The position numbers and the translations under genes were made by a program. From positions 8,442,001 to 8,506,000 of the forward strand of contig JAYKKI010000061.1 in the NCBI GenBank assembly GCA_039881145.1: DNA of 64,000 nucleotides. Reading direction: 5' to 3'. Of this stretch, positions 43,823 to 56,685 are shown one piece after another (position 1 is the first letter of the stretch; the number at the start of each line of letters is the position of its first letter). This stretch comes from Druceiella hillmani. Its lineage: Eukaryota; Arthropoda; Insecta; Lepidoptera; Hepialidae. The notes below the pieces were generated by a model. It was not told the DNA's origin and did not search any database. It saw nothing but the letters and a program-made list of their open reading frames with translations.

Positions 43823-46800
43823 GTAAGTTACTTGGGAATAAGTGCATATTCAAAAGTGAATTTTTCGCTGTTTTCCTTAATTTAATTGATCATTTAAATG
43901 TTAAGTAAATTTTATTTTGGATTGTTACGAATGTTGCTTACCATTCATTTTATAAAAACATCAACACACTTAATACACAGATTGTGAAATAGTAAAATTC
44001 AAGTGAATTTTGCCATGGCTATTCAATACTTGAATACATATGTATGCGTCAAAAAGTTCACGGAATGGAGGAGATGATGAGAGATGGGGGTTGCTTACTC
44101 ACATATTCGCTAATGAGAGACTCATTACGGGCATATATAACAAGTTTCAGCTTAATTGTGTCATTAACCTCTGACCTCTCATCGATTAAGCAACTCATTC
44201 TGGAAAAAATCATCGATTATAGAGAAAATCAAATTTCTAGCTGTCGTCAAGTTTCTGACAAAGCAAGAAAAAACCCCCACACAAGTCACATTAAATGAGA
44301 TGTCATTGGTATACAGTGAATCTTGCTCTAGTAAAATCATGATTTACAAGTAGCATAATTTCTTTAAACAAGGCAAAGATTCAATCGAGGATGTCTTGCG
44401 CTCAGGATGGCCGATTGAGGCCACCTACTCAGATATTGTCGAAAAAGTATAAAAACTTATATTGGAGGATGTCTGATTAAAGAGGCAATTAGAAGAAATG
44501 GTTGGAGTATGTTCTACGACCATTTTGAATATTCTTCATGACTATCTTGGCATGTCAAAAGTCAGCACAAGATGGGCCGAGAATGCTCTTGCTGATTGCT
44601 GGAAAATTCATAGCGACTATTTTCTGGGATACAGAGGGTATCTGGCTAATTGACTTCAAAGATAAAGACGTTTCTATAACGTCTTTATCTTTGAAGTCAA
44701 TTAGCCAGGCTGCCATTCACAAGTGCGGCTTTCAAAAATTGCAACACCCTCCTTACAGCCCAGACTTGGCTCCCTGCGGTTATTATTTGTTCTGAAATTT
44801 GTTGTGAAAACTTTCTTTTTAAGTGTATAAAGTAATAAATCGATAGATGTGAGAAATATTAGAGAATATATTGAAAAGGAAAAAAGCACCATGTTTTTTT
44901 GACTTTCCATCCACTCCCTTCTGCGAACTTTTTGACGTCCACTCGTATATTAAGTATAAACATTATATACACCCATATAAATATTTACCTCTTGAGCACT
45001 CAGGCCACTTTTATGTAATATCAGCGCTTGCACCATGTCGATAAAATAATGTATAACTTGGAAATTATTAATTTTATTGTAAAGAAATTTTTGATGTAAC
45101 TAGACAAAAAATGTGGTTATCAAATAGTCTAAGTATTTGTAACTTACATATGTAGTTACGAGTGTAAAAAAATTATTAACAAGATGAAAAAAATTCCCAA
45201 TTACCACAAAAGAAAAAGCTTGTAAATAAAAAGTCATTATAAAATGCAATTTTTTGCATACTATAGACAAATGTCCCTTTCACTTATCACCTTTGTTATT
45301 TCGTTCTCTATCTTATGTATATCTTATAATATCACATTATATGTTTTGTTTATTTTAACCAAAATATATAAGTTCGTACGGCATGAGTGCTCGCTCACTC
45401 AAGACATGCTTGAGTCGTTGATGATTATATTGCACATATAGCAATATTTCACCATTTGCTAATAAAAATGTTAAAACCTACTTTTTGAATCACAAATAGA
45501 TATAACTCTGCTACTGTAGCAGACTTTGTTAATTTAAACAACCAATTATTCTGCAGGGATTTAGATCACTCTACATCGATTTATAATGCTAAGGAGCACA
45601 CGGATATTATAAATTGTATAGACGGTGTTTCTGGGAATTCGAGCAATTGTGGAGCCCCTGAAATTGTCACTGGAAGTCGAGACGGTATCGTTGTTGCAAA
45701 AACTACTAGAAAAATTATAATAATTCATATAAATATAAAGAGTTTAAAGTTGATTAAACCTACTTAAACCTTTTAAATGTTAGTCAAAATTTTTTTTAAT
45801 TATCTTATATTCATTGGCAGTCTCAACTGTTTGCAGCTCCTAAATATCCACTTACTATAACCGTTTTATGAATTCCTTGTAAAAACAAGGTAAAACTTAA
45901 GTATGAGATTATTTTAATTGACTTTTTTTAGATTTTAAAAAAAAATCAATTTAATATATGATTCTTGACCTAAAGAAAATCTTATAATCAGTCGGAATAA
46001 ATGAAGTGCAATATAAAAATTATAAATGTAAAAATATTTCTTCTTTTAACTCTAAACATGCAATATCAAATGTATATTTTTAAATAAAATTACCCTTCCC
46101 AAAAAAAATATTTTTGTTCAAATAAAGTTCTCATAAATTGATTTTTTTACATATATAATAGAGTATGAGAGATACTACTCGTTAGCAACACGCATCAAGA
46201 AATTAAGTCAAAGTCAAGTCAATTCTTCAGTACAAAATTATGTTATTGCTTCCATGAACAAAAAATAGTTTATAAGAATATATATAGTTTATAAGATAAT
46301 AAATTTTTTAAATTACTTCAGGACAATAACTCAATAGAATAAAATAGCTTAAAAAATATGTAAACGTAATGCATATGGTTGCATATATTTGATCATTCTG
46401 AAAAAAGCAAGATTATTTGAAAGTATTTGCATATTAAGTTAGTCCCATCACTATTCTATCCTTTTTTATTAAATATCCTTTTTGTAAAATGTTTTATTAC
46501 TTTCTTAAAATAATTATTGACTAGAGGAGATTTCTCTTATAACAATTAGTCTCCGTTTTATGCATGTTCATGTTGCACTAAAGATACAATAAATACTTTT
46601 CTTTTATTTTCTTTGAATAATTTAATGTTTAATTGTCTAATTTAATACTTGTGAAATTACTAAAATTACTTTATGAAGACAAATTCCGTCATAGAACAAG
46701 GTATTCCTAGTCATTAAAATATTCTGTGTAATGTGTGTGAATAGTTCAGTTTGGATAAATTTAAACTTACACTTCCAAATAAATATAAATGTTGATTACT

Positions 46801-49800
46801 TTAAAAACTTTGAAAAATTGAAAAAACATTTTCTGTATATGTAGTTTACGATACATAAATAGAAATCTAATCTACAAAATAAAAAAGTTATCAAATCAAA
46901 AAGCAGAGTTTCACAGTATAGTAAGGAATTTTCAGACAAGATTAAATTACCCCTGTAAGCACACATATCGTAAAAAAAGTATGAGATAAAACATTATTAT
47001 AGGTTAGGTGGGATCAAAAAAAGAAATAACTTAAGTAGATTCAATTCTGTTCATCTATTTATGTCATTATAAATACTAAATAAGGTACTGTAAAAGTATG
47101 GGATCCTCGGCAACATGGCAAGCCAGTGGCAAACATGAAACCTGTGAAGGGTGAAGTCACTAGAGATTGCTGGACAGTGGCATTTGGCAATTCTTACAAT
47201 GACATTGAGAGAATTGTCCTAGCTGGCTATGACAATGGTGATCTGAAGATGTTTGATTTACGCGCCATGTCCCTACGATGGGAATGTAATTTGAAGAATG
47301 GGGTGAGTTTTATCGTTCTTCTCTTTATTTTAAGTAGTTAGTAAAATAATCAATCATAATAAATAAAATTTTATAAATGTGTCAAATTTCTGTGAATATT
47401 AAAAATAATGAGACCCTTTTAAAGAAAAAATATATTCCTAAAATATAAAAAATATATGTTTTGAACCAATGTCTGATTTTGGTATAATGTTTATATTCAA
47501 TTGAAATAACTGTTTATTTCAAAGCTGGTTTTAAAGGTAAAAAATTCCATCATAAAAGTAAAAGGAACAATATCCAACACACAAAAATGATATGCATTTT
47601 ACTCACAGAACATAAGTGCTATAAAGCTGGAATTTGGTATTGTGGTACATAGTTATAACACATACATAATTATGAAATACAATTTTTAGGGTACCTCCTC
47701 TACATTTAAAGTGGAGATGAACTTTTTTGCGTACATCATTGTTCAGGGAATCGTTGAATAGGTCCTTCAAAAATATTGTGGGTATATCACAAACACTAAT
47801 TCGATACAGGGTTTGTTTATGAAATATTAACCTTTAAAAGTTATTTTTGTTAGTTACCCTACCCCTACCAGCTAAACTGCCATTTTCGAATATTTGAAAT
47901 GTCTTCAAAATAATAGTGTGTATAATGAAATTAAAAGGAATAAAATCACCACTCACTAGACTCTACTGGTTTATAAGTAAGAATCAATCAATTTACGACA
48001 TGTAGCTTTATCTCTAAAAAGTTCATATAAACTCCCTAAAAGTGACTTCATTCAACTGCAAAAATAACTTTATATTCTAAAATATATATTATGCCTGTGA
48101 AAGATACACTAGGTAATACATATATATATATATTTATATAGTAGCAAATAATACAATTTTAATAATCACCATGTTTTTATGCCTGTATCGACATAAAGTA
48201 GGCAATATATTTACATTGTGGAAAATTAATATTTGTAAATAGTTTAATAGAAATTCTGTGCAGCATTAAATATTTATAAGTGTACTTGACAGGTTTTTTA
48301 TATTAATTCCAGCATGTATAAGAAGTTTTCTCAAAACTTCTTCATTTTAGTATGTTATTCAAATTTAACAAAGAATTTAATCCATAAGATTCATTTTAAT
48401 GTTTCCTGAACCTACCAATTAAGAATTCCAAAATACTTACTATATAAAAACCTGAAGAAATAAAAAACTAAAGGAACTTAATGGAAGAAGTAACCCTTTT
48501 CTAACACAAATTTTGAATTTTCACATCTTGCAAACATTTTGAAGAAATTGCATACTTATATACACAAACTTTTTTTAACTTAAACAATTTATAAAGTAAA
48601 AAACAAACCCGTTAAGTACGACTAGAACTTGAGCTAAATGGATTCCACACTGGATTTAAGGACATATAGTATTTTTATTAAACTATTCATAATTATTAAT
48701 ATTGTTTTTATCCAAATTAATTACATTGCTTAGCATATGTCACGGATGTGAAGATATTTTGAATATTCAAAAATTATGACATTTAGAGCATTCACTCTGG
48801 TTTTCTAGTAAATTTTAAGCAAATTCTAGCAATGTATTTTTTTCATAATTTTGATTTCACAGTATAACAGATAGAGGGGGTAACATATTTTTATGGCACT
48901 TTCAATTATTTCTCCAGAATTGTCTTACAAAAATTCTCAAAAAAATATTTTTGGAATGCTTATAATTCGCAATACGTAAAATTAATAATATCTCAGTAGT
49001 TAAATTTAGAGTGTTAACTATTTCAGAGCATGCGGTTTAATATCCTTTACGATTATACCTATTTTAATGTTTCAATATCATAAGGTTATTGAGAGTATTC
49101 TATGGATATTTTAATCAATTTCTCTAGGATTATCTTACATACAATTCTGAAATAAGTAGTTTTATAGTCCTTATCAGTCGCTCTGTTTAAATACAAAAAA
49201 ACCTGTACTTTTATGCTCTCTCTAAAATATTCATACTACCGAAATATGTATGGGTACACTTTATCACTACACCAAATTTCAAGTCTTTTCATCAAACGAT
49301 ATCTGAGAAAAAGGCTGTGACAAATGGACAGACATGTATGTGATCTTGTTTAGTATTTTTTTTTCTTTTGAAGTAAGGTACCATAAAAAATGTATTGATT
49401 TAAAATCAAGATATTAAATCATTTTAATGTTATGACCTTCAGCAGCTTCCAGTCATATTTACTTATAACGTTTTAAGTTGTTGAATTTCATTACCTCCCA
49501 AGTTGGTTTCGTAAAGAGCTTATGTTTGCTTTAACCATCTCATGAAGATTCTATATTATTTTTATGAAGTTACCGAATTGCTTTAATCCCCACTAGGGCT
49601 ATATTAACGTTGTTGCCTCACAAGTGATATTGCATTTCTTTCATTAATAGCAGATAACAAAGAACTATCAATCGCATGGTGATTTTTGTTTGGCTGTTAA
49701 TAACTGCCAGCAAATTTTCATTGAGTAATTTGTTAATAGTATTCTTTACAGAAGTTTTTATCCCATGAAAATATTTCATAAATTCAGCAAACATACATAC

Positions 49801-52800
49801 TTTTGCAATTATAGATGTAGTCCAATATTTAAAAAAATTCTACAGTTTTCACTATACTAAATATTAACGCCCCAACTACTAGATAAACTAATTTGATTTA
49901 ATACCCTAAAGACATGAATTGAGTTATATTTCTATATGGATATACAGTTCCTGGCAGAAATTACTTAATTAAAGACGCACTTGCATTTTACGTAAAATTA
50001 GCATCTTAACACGTTTTATAAATTACAGCAGTGTCGTATTTCCCAACCAAAAATATAAAAACTCTTCAAAGGGAAATTTATTTGTTTGTTTTATAAAATC
50101 ATGATGAAAAGGAAACCATTAAAATCTTCATTTACTTTGATGTACACTGTATGCAGACCTTGTAGCAATTTCTGGAACCTTAGATCGTGAGTCAGAGAAA
50201 TATAGCTTAAGGTCTTTACGCTAAGGCTTATAAATATATTAATTAGCTCCCTAGTTACATGCGATTCCCACATTTCATACCAACAATGGCTTGTACTTAC
50301 ATCTTACAGAAAAATGAACCTATCCAAGCACTTCTAATAATGTAACAAGCAATCACAATGTATGGCACATACATTAAATTTATAAAGACATAATTCTAAA
50401 CTATCAACTCCTAAATTTAACCTCGACTTACTGACAATCAACTTCATTTTTCAGATATGTTCAGTTGAGTTTGATAGGAAAGACATTCCTATGAACAAGT
50501 TTGTCGCGACTACTCTGGAGGGCAAGTTTCATGTCTTTGATGTTCGCACTCAGCATCCTAAAAAAGGTTTTGCTCAGGTGATTGTTACATTCTAAGTACT
50601 TAATATATATTTATTTAATTACTTCTTTTATCAATTTACTACGAAAAAGTACTACATATATTTATTATAGAGCTGCTTCGACAGGACAAGCATAATGAAA
50701 TTTAGAGTATAAGAAACTTGCCACTAAGAGCCATACAGAATATACCTCAATGTGCCAACTGCCAGTAATATGGCCACACAAAAGCACCCAAGATCCAAAA
50801 TATAAGCTAAAATAGTACTCTTAATATTGTTTTTAAAATAAATAAAACATTGAAATCCACCAGTCACTGTGACTATGTATATGTAAATAATTATAGTATA
50901 AACAAATTCCTAACATTGATTATATTTCATGTACCCTGGTATGATGTAGTCAAAACATTTTTCCAATAAATATATTTATTATATTACATCTGAAAAAGAC
51001 AAACATAGAACTTTTTATAGTACTAACAAAGCATTTTTTTATTATCTGAGCATTTTTTATTAATAATTATATATTGAAGTAATAAAATCGACTACAATAA
51101 AATAATATCGAAATTATTTATATCAGCAATACATTCATCTCCAGTGGTTCACTGATATGACATGCAAGCCTGCATAACTAGCAGCTCTTGGTATTTAAAT
51201 CGTCTTCGCTGCTCCTCATCCACCTTTATTTGTACGCGCGTTCCATCTGTCTTCTTTTTGTGATATTGTACCCTCTTATGCGGGTATCAAAATCCTAGGA
51301 GATATTGGGGTGAATTAAAATATATATTCAACCCTTCTAAAAATGATCAATATCTGTATGGTCGTTTGATTTTTCTGACAAAAGAAAAAAGATAGACATT
51401 TCTTGGTATAGTTCTTTATTCATAGGCATTGTATAAGAACTAAGTATAGGAATGTATAGCGTTACCAAAGACATTACAATAGATAACATTATTACAACAA
51501 CATACATCATTTGCCCATCCTGTTCAATTGCGAAAGTAGTTGTTGTGTAAAACACACTGTCAACAAAATTTGCTAAATTTTTTATATATTATTCAAACTA
51601 TAGATATCTAAGTTATTATAGTTTTGTTAAAAATTACTCTCAAAATTTTACAATTAACATTACAGGAAAAGTAATAATTTCACCACACTTAATTTTATTT
51701 AAAAAAGCATGTAGTCATTTGTGTAAAAAACTAAGTCGATGTTACATTAAAATTTTGAAAGAAAAAATTTTGAAGCTAATTTTTGAAAAAATGCTCATTT
51801 CTTTTTAGTCGAGCGTTTTGTCTAAAAAACTAAATCAATGTAAAATGTTTTGATATTGACATTTTGAAAAAAAAAATAATTTCAATAAAACATTTTATGA
51901 TAACTTTTCGATCTTACTGTCATCCGACAGCTACCTGAAATGAAACAATTATGTAAATTTGATTCTTTGGTTTTTTTTTGTTACTGCTTTAAATCATCCA
52001 GTGCTTTACTATAAGAACATTTAAGTCTTGAAGACATTACAAATTCACTTATGCTGACAATTTTAGTATTACGTAAGTTTTTCAATTGTTTGATAAAAGA
52101 GTTGTTTAAATATTTATTCTTGTCACAACAGGTTGTGGATAACAATGTGAGCAATGGTACAATATGGGTTACGAGGCATTTACCACAGAATAGAGATATA
52201 TTTACCACATGCGCTGGGACTGGTCAAGTTTCACTCTGGAAGTAGTAAGTAATAGAAATATTAGTGATATCAACTGTAAATCCTAGATTCCAATCTAATA
52301 TAGAAAAATGGTAAAATAGTGGCATTACCATCTGTCTTTGAATAGTTTATCTAAAGGGACCGAGATAGGCTTTTAATAAATTGTCACATTTTTTTATAAC
52401 AAATTGTAAAATTTACGTCACATTATATGGCTCTTTAACAGAGTTGCGAGGCTGACGGGTAAGAATTTCTTAAGGATTTCTGTGGTATGACTTCAAGAAA
52501 AATAATTGGTAGTCAATATCATGAGAAAGATTTTTTCAAAGCTGTTTTAACGATCAATCAAAAACCCACCAATTGAAGGTTAAATAAAATATTGTTTTTA
52601 TAAAAAAAATATTAAAATGTAAATTACATTAAGATTTCTCGCTGTGTAAATTTTCAAATAATTCTTTTTAAATGAGTATTTTAATTTCACTTAAATTAAT
52701 GTTTTCCTGTAACTGCGTGCCACAAAATTACTACCTCACCTTTCAAGATACATAATTAGAAATTTTAGAAATTAAAAATTTTTGAAACTTATAAAATATT

Positions 52801-55800
52801 AATCATTAAATTTTTGTAACTAGTTTTTTAAAGAAAGTTGTGATGTTTAATGGATGTCACATCAATATTCATCACATATAATTTAATACCATTCCTATTT
52901 GAACCTTTTGTAAAATTTTTTAAATGACCTTGCACAGACATGTCTCTATGCAAATTCGGATCACTAGCTCATGGACTATCGACATGGTTTTCACTGTAGA
53001 CTTTCTATTATTGTGAATCTCTTAATTAATAATAGTCGAGAATGTATCTACTGAGTCGGACGGAAGATGGAAGGTATACATAATCTGGCTTGATTTTAAA
53101 AACGCTTTTCATTGTGTTGAGAATAATATTCTCATCCTAATATTACTAATGACAGGATTGTCCTTCAATTTTGTATCAATTGTCCAGTATGGTGGTTTTA
53201 AAACAGAATAAAATATTACGACGTACACTAGGGTTGCCATTTGAGTCACTTCCTATTACTTTTAATAATAAATTATCTGCCATTGGTGCTCAGTACTGCA
53301 AAAGGTTGACAATTCGCTCACAATTTTCAGGAATAAGTAATCATTACCGTTGTGAAATACTTCAGAGCGACGTAGACTCTACTTTACATAAGAATCTGAG
53401 CTACAAGCTTATTTTGGATATAAACAAGTGCACAGTGATGAGTTATACATGTTCCAATTACACACGAGTATAAATTAACAGACTCTAACTTCATGCGTAT
53501 TTCCATTGTTCGCAACCTTGATATATTTATGAATAGCTGCCGGTCATTTCACAATCACATTTTTGATAAAGTAATAAATTAGATCTGAACTCAGTCATTC
53601 TCTTTCCACATAAGGTAACTTACATCCTTATGGTGGAGAAAACATGGAATACTTCATTCAACTTTTCATCTTTAAAAGTTATGGATATTTTTTTATATGT
53701 ATTCCTTACTTATTTTAGACATATCAAGTATAAGGCTGCAAATGAGAAGGAAAGTTGCGCTTTCATTTATTCAAAGTATTATTTGGTTATATAGCCAACC
53801 TTTTGTGTTAAGATCGACATTACTTTTTGTCACAAACTGTCATGGGCATGTACGAAGACACTCACTAACGTCATAAACCCGTGTGCCATCCAATTGTTAA
53901 CCCCTATAACGCATGCCAAACTTGCTAAACTCGGTATTGGATACCCTATCTCACTATGATTTTTTTGCTATTCAATTCACAACTTTAGAATCGATATCAT
54001 GAAGTGTTTAAGTGGTTCACAGATTGCTCATTGTTTCTTATTACGATTGTTGTATTTGTTTTTGATCATTGCTTCTATTTATTATATGCTACCCTAAATG
54101 TTTTTTGTTCATATGCAACATATTGGCCTTGCGCTATAAATAGAAAACAGAGGAGACATTTTTATCTAATTTGCATTTTTATTTTTGTAGAAAAATAAAA
54201 ATAAAAATGCAAATTAGAAAGATTAAAATGTGACATTTTTATAGTCTTCTTTTTAATTTCATCCATGCATGTCCCTCTTTATTTTCCTTCATCGTCCACA
54301 TATTTTATATGGCTTATGTAGACTTAGAAAACGTGACCCTCTCTTCTGCTGGATTTTAGCACTTTTAAAACCTATTTCCTTTTAAAAATCTAAATTCCTA
54401 TAAAAAATTAAATTAGACTCTTGCATTATATCACTATTACTAGTAGATAAAATGTATTAACGTTTATGATTTTCCTTAAAATTGTTCCAATTATCTTAAT
54501 CAATTAAAGTAGGGCCTCGATAATCCAAATACCCAAAATTTATACCCTGTTCGGATTTAATGAGGTATTCGGATTATAGTCTGTAGATATTTTGAAAGGG
54601 GTTTTTTGAAATAAAAGAAAGATTTTTATAATTGAAGCAAGTTTTAATCATAATTTCCAATACATAAATTATAGATTAGATTGGCAATTAAGCCTTTCTA
54701 CCTAATTTTATATCCATGAATTTCTCCTGGAATGGCTTCACAGCTTCTTCATTATTCGACAGTTTTTCACCACTAAGTTTGAGTTGGTGTATTCCAAGTC
54801 TTTCATGGAAAAATTTGGTTTTTTCCAACACTATGTCACCTGAAAAAGGGACAGCTTTTCTTCGCTGTTCTAAAAAGCACATAAATAAGGCATCTTCAAG
54901 CTGAGGGTTTTCAGCCATCTTTAAAGTTTTTCTAGCGACTGGACCTTTTTCTGAATTTATCACAAATGATCGTATTTTATCCTCCTTGCTTTTGATATCA
55001 AAAATAGTCGATTATCCAACGTTCTACTGCTGCACAAGAGTTGTTAATGGAAAACCTTTAATCTTGTCTAAAATCTCGTACTTTTGTAATATTGTCAATG
55101 TCACATGTTTTCTTTTCTTTAATGTTGAAGCCATGATTCAAAACACACAAAAATATTTAGTGAAACGCACAAAATGGCGGAACAACACATGGTGAATGAG
55201 AATTCGACGATGGATACGTATAGTACCTAAAGTAAACGAAACAGCACTGTGTGGTGTTACGATATTCTGTGAGAGGGGGGGGAGTGTCGTTCGGATTATA
55301 GAGGCGTTCGGATATCAGGGGTTCGGATTATCAAGGCTCTACTGTGGCTCTACAAATGACACTAAGTACCAATATAGTCATAACATACTCTTAAATAATA
55401 ACGAAGCATGCATCTTGTATTGATGAGCAGTGCTGCCATGTTCGTCTCCTGATGATAACTCAGGTAAATTCCTTGCACGTTTTCCTAGTTGCCACTCACC
55501 AATAAAACACTCTTAGCAACATTACAAATAAATTTATATGTTTTCCTTTTTTATTAACGTGTTTAAAAGAAGACTGCCTATTTAGAAACCTATCAGCCTT
55601 CTTAAAATGTTAACTCACTGCATATGCTCTATTATAAAAATTCAGTTTCAACAAATTGTTGTTTTTTATAACTACTTTTGTTCCTTATTCTTTATTATTC
55701 CTTAATATCTTTGTATCTTACGTGGGTCTTGTGAAGACCATTAATTTTAACCCTTCCATAGCTTCAGTCGTAAAAATTTATTTTAACAATAGCTGTTTTA

Positions 55801-56685
55801 GAGTATCACGCAGAAATGTAATGACATGTATGACCTGAAACATTGTACATTAGTACCATTAGCCATTGTACATTATTTGCTATACAAACATTATTTTAAA
55901 AAATTAAAAATTAGATAATCTCACATGGATCATCATCAAATTAATATTTTAAATTATATATTGGTTTGAATCTTAAATGATAGTGGAATATTAAATTGTA
56001 CAATCATGCAAATTCTGTATGCTCACCATATTTAGAAAGCCCTTGCTTTCAGGTGTATAATCTACTTATTATAGGATTTTGTAAAAAAAATTTTAGGAAG
56101 AATTTTGCGGGAGAAATTTTCCTGAAAATTATGTATGACATCCTGAAAATTTCCCGAAGTTGAAAGAGCTATGTTTTTTAGGGGATGGAAGTGGGTTAAT
56201 TTTTCCTTTTTTTTTTTGCAATCACAACACTTGTAAATACCTATAATGACTAGACCAACACAGCAAGAATGATGACTAAGCTACCTCAATTACTATTGTG
56301 ACTAAACTAATTTATATAAAATGTGTTCCACATACCGGTGAATAATTACTGTAGTCGAAATTATAAATTAAATATTACTTACACTAATTTAAATGGCATA
56401 TTTTCTTTTGTCACATAATATTACAGTATCTGACATAATTATAAGTCAGTAATCTAGATTATATTATGTATGTCTAGCTGTTACCCAGAAAAACGCAGTA
56501 AAGCCGACTTGAATGGTAGCATGTGTGGTGTAGCAGGCACACTGGAGAGACTCCAGCGAATGGTAGTAAGTTCTCAGCCCCTCAATTCCTTGGATTGGAA
56601 TCCTGACCACTTAGGACTGGCTGTGGCGACTTCATTTGATCAATATGTCAGAGTGCTTATTACGACGAAACTGAATCTTCATTAA
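43539..56685 (+). CDS. WDR92: WDR92 (Monad)-type WD40 dynein assembly factor (six coding exons)
   Basis: Joining 43539-43822, 45557-45684, 47085-47302, 50455-50577, 52132-52244 and 56478-56685 gives 357 residues, the length I recall for human WDR92. All introns are GT-AG, in phases 2, 1, 0, 0 and 2. Diagnostic segments follow the family from end to end: [126 protein letters not shown] and [15 protein letters not shown]. The repeated xxWD, xxFD and xxLW endings mark the blades of a seven-bladed WD40 propeller. The family acts in the cytoplasm with R2TP/prefoldin-like co-chaperones to assemble axonemal dynein for motile cilia; in insects these are mainly sperm flagella and chordotonal neurons. 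Introns 1 and 5 carry decayed transposons. An X-box-like element upstream fits ciliary regulation. Confidence 0.95.
44221..44900 (+). pseudogene. Mariner transposase pseudogene with internal palindrome
   Basis: Segments in order: [89 protein letters not shown], containing the 'FWDxEG' motif around the second catalytic Asp; and [18 protein letters not shown], the third catalytic region. Stops, frameshifts and an internal deletion at the palindrome (44642-44708) inactivate it. Confidence 0.87.
44642..44708. repeat. Perfect 31-base inverted repeat with 5-base loop
   Basis: Left arm 44642-44672 (ctggctaattgacttcaaag...) is exactly complementary to 44678-44708, separated by tctat. The left arm continues a normal mariner frame (...WLIDF). 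The right arm replaces the segment that should follow, so it marks a rearrangement at a deletion breakpoint. Confidence 0.96.
45557..45684 (+). CDS. WDR92: WDR92 coding exon 2
   Basis: After the ctgcag acceptor the first base completes Trp95. The exon then reads [19 protein letters not shown] and ends TGSRD plus one base. The donor is gtatcg, weaker than consensus, but it is the only site that joins cleanly to exon 3 to restore TGSRDGTVKVWD. Confidence 0.9.
47085..47302 (+). CDS. WDR92: WDR92 coding exon 3
   Basis: The frame opens with [10 protein letters not shown], the Gly being split with exon 2, and runs through [23 protein letters not shown] and [10 protein letters not shown] to a gtgagt donor. 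The acceptor (aaataag) lacks a clear polypyrimidine tract, so splicing there may rely on other signals. Confidence 0.93.
48840..49400 (-). repeat. Dispersed repeat, inverted copy in WDR92 intron 3
   Basis: Read on the minus strand it contains 'ggtacc', 'tgtccatttgtcacagcc', 'tttttctcagatatcgt' and 'gaaatttggtgtagtgat', in the order seen in the copy at 11815-12190. It fills part of the 3.15-kb intron 3 of WDR92. Strongly decayed; ends approximate. Confidence 0.4.
50455..50577 (+). CDS. WDR92: WDR92 coding exon 4
   Basis: Between a tttttcag acceptor and a gtgatt donor, 41 codons read [17 protein letters not shown] and continue to [21 protein letters not shown]. This is a complete propeller blade of the family, and the exon is in phase 0 at both ends. 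Confidence 0.94.
52132..52244 (+). CDS. WDR92: WDR92 coding exon 5
   Basis: Between a caacag acceptor and a gtaagt donor the frame reads [12 protein letters not shown], then [12 protein letters not shown] and GTGQVSLWK plus two bases of a Tyr codon. The segment just before TIW differs from the vertebrate 'EKAHKS' pattern, but the rest is closely conserved. Confidence 0.92.
53080..53210 (+). pseudogene. Possible LINE reverse transcriptase fragment in WDR92 intron 5
   Basis: A frame reads [20 protein letters not shown], resembling the 'xLDFxKAFDxVdHxxLL' motif A of LINE reverse transcriptases, although the second catalytic-type Asp is replaced by His. Nothing else of the domain is convincing, so it is a short relic or a chance resemblance. 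Confidence 0.35.
54165..54218. repeat. Perfect 22-base inverted repeat
   Basis: tctaatttgcatttttattt plus tt (54165-54186) pairs exactly with 54197-54218 around a 10-base spacer. AT-rich hairpin in WDR92 intron 5. Confidence 0.93.
54507..55344 (-). mobile_element. Short Tigger/pogo-like element in WDR92 intron 5
   Basis: The left end (aagtagggcctcgataatcc) and the right end (ggattatcaaggctctactg) are inverted repeats. Subterminal 'gttcggatta' words repeat on both sides. Length is 838 bases. It holds only the N-terminal part of a pogo-type transposase on the minus strand, so it is an internally deleted, non-autonomous copy. A TA precedes the left end; the right flank is tg, so the target duplication is eroded. 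Confidence 0.82.
54688..55134 (-). pseudogene. Tigger/Jerky-type transposase N-terminus (broken)
   Basis: Starting at the ATG at 55134 (minus strand): [29 protein letters not shown] (first helix-turn-helix, interrupted by two stops), [17 protein letters not shown], then an open stretch with [20 protein letters not shown] and [20 protein letters not shown] and [11 protein letters not shown]. The last matches the CENP-B/Tc5-type second HTH. The DDE catalytic domain is absent. Confidence 0.82.
56478..56685 (+). CDS. WDR92: WDR92 coding exon 6 (C-terminus)
   Basis: I placed the acceptor at 'gtctag' (56472-56477) because the first base then completes Tyr289 and restores the family's K-Y-x-Y-P motif as [11 protein letters not shown] cag site ten bases downstream would lose it. 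The exon reads [34 protein letters not shown] and stops at 56683-56685. Confidence 0.93.

Larger units (their letters stand above)
44041..44947 (+). mobile_element. Decayed mariner element in WDR92 intron 1
   Basis: The left end tgtatgcgtcaaaaagttca and the inverted right end tgcgaactttttgacgtcca form the terminal repeats, with two bases missing in the left arm. TA is present at both outer edges. Length is about 907 bases. It encodes a broken transposase of a different mariner lineage from the one at 37305. It is in the same orientation as WDR92. Confidence 0.85.
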
